This document shows, in pieces, positions 59,670 through 64,000 of a DNA stretch of 64,000 bases. The DNA comes from Bacillota bacterium (lineage in GTDB: Bacteria; Bacillota; Bacilli; Desulfuribacillales; Desulfuribacillaceae). The position numbers and the translations under genes are program-made. The notes beneath the pieces were generated by a model that did not search any database, had not been told where the DNA came from, and saw only the letters and a program-made list of their open reading frames with translations. The stretch's first letter is position 1. The number at the start of each line of letters is the position of its first letter. The stretch covers positions 1-64,000 of the forward strand of contig JAEWFW010000019.1 in the NCBI GenBank assembly GCA_023388635.1, given 5' to 3'.

Positions 59670-60288
59670 ACATGTGAAGATTGTCACGGGGCATGTTGAC
59701 AGTCTACAAGAGATTACAAGGGAAGCGGGGAACTACATTATCGCCGTCGATAGCGGCATCGGTGTTTTGCGTCGGCGTGGTCTACTGCCCGATTGCTTGA
59801 TTGGTGACCTCGATTCGGCGGAAGCAGACGATATTCGCTGGGCGGAAACGAACGCTATCGAGATTCGCCGTTTTCCCGCGGAAAAAGACGAGGTTGACAC
59901 AGAGCTGGCGTTACAATGGGCATGCCGTCAAAACCCTGACAAAATCACAATATATAACGAATTAAATGGAAGATTTGATCATACAATAGCACTTGTACAG
60001 CTACTTATGCGACCGTTGCGGGATGGTATTTCATGTGAAATTCGCAGTCTGCGCGATGTCGTATGTTTGCTTGATAAGCAGATCACGCTGAGCGCCAGCC
60101 ATGCGTACGTATCCCTATTTTCATTGACACTGGAAGCGCAAGTCACGGCGACCGGGCTGAAATACGCTATGCCGGAAAAATTATATATCGATAAGCCCAT
60201 GGGAATTAGCAACGAGTTCGTTGACAATCAAGCGCAAATTACGGTAAAACAGGGAATAATTTTGCTGATCGTGAGTAGAATTGTATAA
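59653..60288 (+). CDS. thiN: Thiamine pyrophosphokinase
   Basis: 211 residues if GTG at 59653 is the start; GAAAGGA lies 12 bases upstream. GTG at 59677 is a shorter option. It transfers pyrophosphate from ATP to thiamine. IIAVDSGIGVLRRRGLLPD, CLIGDLDSAEADDI, RFPAEKDEVDTELAL and LNGRFDHTIALVQLL are typical. TGLKYAMPEKL and GISNEFV near the end bind thiamine in relatives. It is translationally coupled to rpe. Confidence 0.92.
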   Translation: METSVKHVKIVTGHVDSLQEITREAGNYIIAVDSGIGVLRRRGLLPDCLIGDLDSAEADDIRWAETNAIEIRRFPAEKDEVDTELALQWACRQNPDKITIYNELNGRFDHTIALVQLLMRPLRDGISCEIRSLRDVVCLLDKQITLSASHAYVSLFSLTLEAQVTATGLKYAMPEKLYIDKPMGISNEFVDNQAQITVKQGIILLIVSRIV

Positions 60289-60372
60289 ATGAACAAGTTC
60301 AGGGCACATTTTATAAATTTCGGAATATATTTATCATAAGCATCTGTGCCTTTGACTGAGAGGGTGCTTATA

Positions 60373-60546
60373 TTGACTTATCGCTACCGTCAAAAAAACA
60401 GAATTTTGAAAAAAAGCATCGGCCTTGTGTTAGCGGCATCCGGCGTAGGAATTTTAGTTCAATACATGCCGGGATGGCTGTGGCCGCTACTGATAGGCTT
60501 TGGGTTAGTCACGTTGGGATGGATGTTATTTTATAGTCCGAAATAG
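60373..60546 (+). CDS. Small hydrophobic protein between thiN and spoVM
   Basis: 57 residues from TTG at 60373, with GAGAGGG 8 bases upstream. A basic N-terminus (MTYRYRQKNRILKKS) is followed by two hydrophobic stretches, GLVLAASGVGILVQYM and WPLLIGFGLVTLGWMLFY, probably a membrane hairpin. The family is not recognised. It sits just before spoVM and may be co-transcribed. Confidence 0.55.
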   Translation: MTYRYRQKNRILKKSIGLVLAASGVGILVQYMPGWLWPLLIGFGLVTLGWMLFYSPK

Positions 60547-60576
60547 GTATGTGAGACGATTGAAGGAGGGGTAGGC

Positions 60577-60660
60577 TTGCGCTTTTATACGATCAAATTA
60601 CCGAAGTTTCTTGGAGGCATTGTCAAAGGGTTCATGAGCATGTTTCAAAAAAACGCATGA
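60577..60660 (+). CDS. spoVM: Stage V sporulation protein SpoVM
   Basis: 27 residues from TTG at 60577, with GAAGGAGGGG upstream. It starts MRFYTIKLPKFLGGIVKGF, nearly the same as the start of Bacillus subtilis SpoVM. SpoVM is an amphipathic peptide that recognises the convex forespore membrane and recruits SpoIVA for coat assembly. Its presence in the usual position after thiN and beside rpmB is strong evidence that the organism makes endospores. Confidence 0.95.
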   Translation: MRFYTIKLPKFLGGIVKGFMSMFQKNA

Positions 60661-60673
60661 ACGTAAGAAAAAA

Positions 60674-60705
60674 GGACTTCAGCCTAATCTCTCAAGGCGA
60701 AGTCC
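60674..60705. terminator. Bidirectional terminator between spoVM and rpmB
   Basis: The stem GGACTTC/GAAGTCC (60674-60680 with 60699-60705), extended inside by GCC/GGC, has six A residues on its left (T-run for rpmB) and CTTTCTC on its right. Confidence 0.82.
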
Positions 60706-60714
60706 CTTTCTCGT

Positions 60715-60906
60715 TTAGATAGCGCGGTTTGCTTTTCCGGAACGGATACAACGGGTGCAAACGTTAATACGTTTTACAGAACCACCGTTAGCAACTCGAA
60801 CTTTTTGAATGTTTGGTTTCCATTCACGCTTTGTTTTTCTATTTGAGTGACTCACATTCGAACCTGTACGAGTCTCTTTTTCACAAATATCACAACGCTT
60901 AGCCAT
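60715..60906 (-). CDS. rpmB: 50S ribosomal protein L28
   Basis: 63 residues from ATG at 60906, with GGAGGTG upstream. MAKRCDICEKETRTGSNVSH, KREWKPNIQKVRV and VKRINVCTRCIRSGKANRA define L28. CDIC and CTRC supply a four-cysteine zinc site, the zinc-containing form. The inverted orientation between spoVM and yloU is the same as in Bacillus subtilis. Confidence 0.96.
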   Translation of the reverse strand: MAKRCDICEKETRTGSNVSHSNRKTKREWKPNIQKVRVANGGSVKRINVCTRCIRSGKANRAI

Positions 60907-61011
60907 GTTGTTCGCACCTCCTTACACGATTACCGTTCATACAATGATTAAAAACACTTATTCATCATAGCATATTCGAAAAACCAAAGCAATAAAAACA
61001 GATAAAAATTA

Positions 61012-61050
61012 TTGAGACTTTTTATTATGCATAAACTATAGTAAACTATA
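61012..61050 (+). promoter_or_regulatory. AT-rich promoter region of yloU with repeated AAACTATAGT
   Basis: TTGAGA (61012-61017) and TATAGT (61037-61042) form a loose promoter (19-base spacing). AAACTATAGT occurs twice in a row (about 61033-61052), and AACTATAGTT is palindromic. The same ATAAACTATAGT appears before the LysM gene near 9374-9385. Confidence 0.35.
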
Positions 61051-61095
61051 GTTAATCTTTTTTAGACTATATAATCTTTTTAGGAGGTGCATCTC

Positions 61096-61458
61096 ATGGC
61101 AGTAACGTTTAAAAATGAGCAAGGTACGATAGAAATAGGGGAACAAGTCATTGCGATGATTGCCGGCATGGCGGCGATGGACAGCTATGGAATTGTAGGC
61201 ATGGCAAGCAGGCATCAAATTAAAGATGGAATCTCCGAGCTCCTGAAGCTGGACAATCTTTCTAAGGGAATTGAAGTTTCCGTGGGCGAAAATTCTTTGA
61301 AAGTTGTCATCCACATCGTCGTCAGCTATGGTGTGAAAATATCTCAGGTTGCACAAAATATACAAGAGAAGGTAAAGTATATATTGGAAAATCACATTGG
61401 AATTACTGTCGACGAAGTCAGTGTGGTTGTTCAAGGGGTTAAAGTACAGGCAGAATAG
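61096..61458 (+). CDS. yloU: Asp23/YloU family envelope protein
   Basis: 120 residues from ATG at 61096, with TAGGAGGTG 5-6 bases upstream. IEIGEQVIAMIAGMAAMDSYG, GIVGMASRHQIKDG, and VVIHIVVSYGVKISQVAQNIQ followed by V-YILENHIGITVDEVSVVVQGV are the Asp23 pattern. It is an uncharacterised cytosolic or membrane-associated protein linked with envelope stress. It is 14 bases upstream of the FakA-like gene. Confidence 0.92.
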   Translation: MAVTFKNEQGTIEIGEQVIAMIAGMAAMDSYGIVGMASRHQIKDGISELLKLDNLSKGIEVSVGENSLKVVIHIVVSYGVKISQVAQNIQEKVKYILENHIGITVDEVSVVVQGVKVQAE

Positions 61459-61472
61459 GGGGAGCGACAAAT

Positions 61473-63140
61473 ATGCCTACAGAAATAAATAGTCAAAAAA
61501 TTTACGCAATGCTGCGCAGTGGCGGTAAGGCATTGGAGCAAAATGTTGCTCGAATCGATGCTTTAAACGTATTCCCTGTCCCGGATGGAGATACAGGCAC
61601 CAATATGAACTTATCTTTCCAAGCTGGGCTGCAGGAAATGCAGAACAACTGGCAAGCGGATCAAGATGTATACGGAGAGACATTGGGATATTTCTCCCGA
61701 GGAATTATGATGGGGGCACGGGGAAATTCCGGTGTTATTTTGTCACAGTTGTTTCGCGGAATGTCACAATATACCAAGAAAATGGATGTCGTCACTGCGG
61801 AAGACTTTGCACTTGCCTTGGAAAAAGGCGTAGAAGTTGCTTATAAAGCCGTGATGAAACCGGTCGAAGGCACGATTCTGACCGTTGCCAGAGAAGCGGC
61901 GAAAGCGGCGGTTAAGGCGTCGAGACGTCAAACATCAATCGCCGAAGTATTTCGCGCGGCTATCGATCAAGGGGAAATTACATTAAGTCAGACTCCGGAA
62001 ATGTTGCCGGTTCTGAAAGAGGTAGGTGTCGTCGATGCCGGTGGTAAGGGATTGCTTGTCATTTATGAAGGAATGTATCAAGCGCTGCTTGGCGTAGAAG
62101 ACATTGATTTCAGTGATCAATCGATTTATGCGAAAGCGCCTGCACAGGCGGTACAATCTGTAGAAGACTCCGGGGAATACGGATACTGCACAGAATTTAT
62201 TGTCAAGGATTTTACCCAGGCGGTCGATGAAGCTGATATTAAACGTGTGCTTGCAGAAATGGGCGATTCCCTAGTCGTAGTCAGTGACGATGATTTTGTG
62301 AAAATTCACGTCCACACGCTCGATCCGGGTAAAGTATTATCCTATTGCCTGACGTTTGGCAGTTTGCATCGCATTAAAATTGACAACATGACAGAACAGC
62401 ATAATCACTTGCAAAATATGCAGGAGTCTGTGGAAGCAGCCGTCACTGCCGTTGAGTATCAGCCGATTATTGAGAACAAGACGTATGGAATCGTATCGGT
62501 TACGAACGGTGAGGGAATTCGCGATGTCTTCCTATCACTTGGCGTCGATGAAATTGTCTTTGGCGGACAGTCAATGAACCCGTCGACAGAAGATTTGGCG
62601 ACGGCAGTTAAGAAAATTGCCGCCGATACCGTGATCATTCTGCCGAATAATAAAAATATTATTTTAGCCGCCGAGCAGGTCAGTGAATTATTGGAAGACC
62701 GCAACATCATCGTCTTGCCGTCAAAGACGATACCAGAAGGAATTGCCGCTATGCTTGCCTTCCATGAAGAGCAGGATGTTGAAGATAACATCGAAGTGAT
62801 GAAAGAAGCGATGGCAGGCGTCGTCAGCGGACAAGTCACGTATGCCGTCAGAGATACGCAGGTCAACGGAACTGAAATTCATCAAGGCGATATTCTCGGA
62901 ATCATCGGCGGAGATATAGTGGTCAACGGCGAGGAATTGATTGATATCACGGTGAAATTGCTGGATAAGATGATCGATGAAGATACTCACGAAATTATTA
63001 CATTGTTCGCAGGTCAAGATGTGACTGATGAACAAATGGATGCAATTACCAATGCGTTAGAAGAGACATACGCAGATATGGAAATTGAAATTAAATCAGG
63101 ATTGCAACCGACATACTATTTCATTATTTCTGTAGAATAA
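61473..63140 (+). CDS. yloV: DAK2-domain fatty acid kinase subunit (FakA/YloV)
   Basis: 555 residues from ATG at 61473, with GGGGGAGCGAC upstream. The N-terminal DAK2/DhaL nucleotide-binding domain has NVFPVPDGDTGTNMNLSF, SRGIMMGARGNSGVILSQL and GTILTVAREAA, with Asp residues that hold Mg-ATP. A middle domain and a C-terminal DegV-like domain follow (YGIVSVTNGEGIRDVFLSLG, ILPNNKNIILAAEQV). FakA phosphorylates fatty acids carried by FakB (DegV) proteins. The next gene is a DegV protein, supporting this role. Confidence 0.93.
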   Translation: MPTEINSQKIYAMLRSGGKALEQNVARIDALNVFPVPDGDTGTNMNLSFQAGLQEMQNNWQADQDVYGETLGYFSRGIMMGARGNSGVILSQLFRGMSQYTKKMDVVTAEDFALALEKGVEVAYKAVMKPVEGTILTVAREAAKAAVKASRRQTSIAEVFRAAIDQGEITLSQTPEMLPVLKEVGVVDAGGKGLLVIYEGMYQALLGVEDIDFSDQSIYAKAPAQAVQSVEDSGEYGYCTEFIVKDFTQAVDEADIKRVLAEMGDSLVVVSDDDFVKIHVHTLDPGKVLSYCLTFGSLHRIKIDNMTEQHNHLQNMQESVEAAVTAVEYQPIIENKTYGIVSVTNGEGIRDVFLSLGVDEIVFGGQSMNPSTEDLATAVKKIAADTVIILPNNKNIILAAEQVSELLEDRNIIVLPSKTIPEGIAAMLAFHEEQDVEDNIEVMKEAMAGVVSGQVTYAVRDTQVNGTEIHQGDILGIIGGDIVVNGEELIDITVKLLDKMIDEDTHEIITLFAGQDVTDEQMDAITNALEETYADMEIEIKSGLQPTYYFIISVE

Positions 63141-63153
63141 GAGGGGCGATCAC

Positions 63154-64000
63154 ATGGGAATTAAACTTGTAGTGGATAGTACTGCTGATTTGTCAGATGA
63201 AGTCCTGAAACAATATGGGATTGAGCGAGTGTCTTTGAAAGTTCATTTTCACAATCAAACATATAGAGATTGGGTCGATATACAGCCCAAAGAGTTTTAC
63301 AAGCAGTTGCGCGTAGCGGAAACGCTGCCGACGACATCACAACCGTCTCCGGCTGATTTTATTGAAACGTATAAACGGATAGCGGAGCCAGGGGATACAA
63401 TCCTTTCGCTGCACTTAGCCGCTAAACTGAGCGGTACGTATCAATCGGCTGTTTTGGCAAAATCGATGATGCCGGAATACGATATCGTTGCTATCGACTC
63501 CAAGCAAGCGACATGCGGGCTGGGTCTTATAGCGGTAACCGTCGCTAAAGCGATCGCAAAAGGCATGGATAAAGAAGCTATTTTGACGTTGATTGATAAG
63601 ATGATTGACAGTCAACGAACGCTGTTTATGGTCGACACTTTAGAGTATTTACATAAAGGCGGCAGAATTGGCAGTGCCAGTGCGCTCGTAGGTTCGTTGT
63701 TAAATATCAAACCGATTCTCTCCCTTGATGAAGAAGGCGGAGTAATGTCGATCGATAAAGCACGGGGTAAGAAGAAGGCAGAAAAGACGATGCTGCAATT
63801 ACTGCACAACAGTTACGGTGATGCACCGCTATCGGTGGTTTTCTGTCATGCAGATACCTTGGAAACGATGGAACCGTTTATTGAAACAGTCAAACAGCAA
63901 TTTAATATTGCCAGCATGATGATCGCGGATATCGGTTCGGTCATCGGCACACATATAGGTCCGGGAGCTTGGGGGATTATTGCCCATGAGCAGCAACTTA
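63154..64000 (+). CDS. DegV-family fatty acid-binding protein, cut at window end
   Basis: Starts at ATG 63154, with GAGGGGCGA upstream, and is open to the window edge (282 residues visible). IKLVVDSTADLSDEVLKQYG, the lipid-site TTSQPSPADF, LHLAAKLSGTYQSAV, IDSKQATCGLGLI, LEYLHKGGRIGSASALVGSL and SVIGTHIGPGAWGI are the DegV/FakB signatures. It binds a fatty acid and presents it to FakA. Since DegV proteins have about 280 residues, only the last few codons should be missing. Confidence 0.93.
   Translation, partial: MGIKLVVDSTADLSDEVLKQYGIERVSLKVHFHNQTYRDWVDIQPKEFYKQLRVAETLPTTSQPSPADFIETYKRIAEPGDTILSLHLAAKLSGTYQSAVLAKSMMPEYDIVAIDSKQATCGLGLIAVTVAKAIAKGMDKEAILTLIDKMIDSQRTLFMVDTLEYLHKGGRIGSASALVGSLLNIKPILSLDEEGGVMSIDKARGKKKAEKTMLQLLHNSYGDAPLSVVFCHADTLETMEPFIETVKQQFNIASMMIADIGSVIGTHIGPGAWGIIAHEQQL

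Overview
The window reads as chromosome of an endospore-forming Bacillota with Bacilli-type gene order. The right third carries the chain yloC-remA-gmk-rpoZ-coaBC-priA-def-fmt-rsmB-rlmN-stp-prkC-rsgA-rpe-thiN-spoVM-rpmB-yloU-yloV, as in Bacillus relatives. A readable 27-codon spoVM and three collagen-like, probably exosporium, genes point to spores. SLH-domain proteins point to an S-layer. A lipoprotein flavin reductase of the fumarate/urocanate reductase type, a CbiK-type chelatase and a DUF116 gene suggest an anaerobic or facultative life. I do not name a species.

Layout. 1-3.4 kb: three collagen-like genes. Two are paralogues sharing their first residues and about 100 bases of upstream DNA. 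3.4-7.2 kb: YtxH protein, mecA, a membrane-anchored Mrr-like protein that lacks its catalytic lysine, and a small unknown gene. 6.8-9.3 kb: queD-queC-DUF366-queE, a 7-deazaguanine operon with an atypical QueC and no queF in the window. 9.5-19.8 kb: mixed single genes (LysM protein, phosphoesterase, hydroxyacid dehydrogenase, DUF2089 regulator, YbaK-like protein, a WG-repeat protein whose SLH anchor lies in another frame, WYL regulator with GyrI-like protein, CAP-domain protein, TraB-family protein). 20-24.7 kb: an ABC-2 export operon with a large membrane-anchored partner. 25-29 kb: an iron/corrinoid-type importer whose operon includes a radical SAM enzyme with an unusual CX5CX2C motif, plus a possible 44-residue Cys-rich ORF. 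29-32.8 kb: recX, a pair of palindromic repeats, a TrmO protein with an extra C-terminal domain, and a GH18-SLH cell-wall enzyme. 32.9-37.7 kb: a flavin reductase lipoprotein with a divergently oriented histidine kinase/response regulator pair. 37.8-44.4 kb: rqcH, dedA, a chemoreceptor, cbiK, DUF1294 and dapF. 44.4-64 kb: the conserved housekeeping chain, ending in a fatty-acid kinase pair (FakA-like YloV and a DegV protein cut by the window edge).

Points most worth attention: (i) two related, hairpin-rich non-coding elements of about 110 bases in the 5' regions of traB and rqcH, on opposite strands; (ii) the transporter operon with the CX5CX2C radical SAM protein; (iii) the queuosine operon variant; (iv) the split WG/SLH gene; (v) the degenerate membrane nuclease; (vi) the collagen paralogues with identically spaced upstream elements. 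No rRNA, tRNA, CRISPR array or intact transposase gene was seen.
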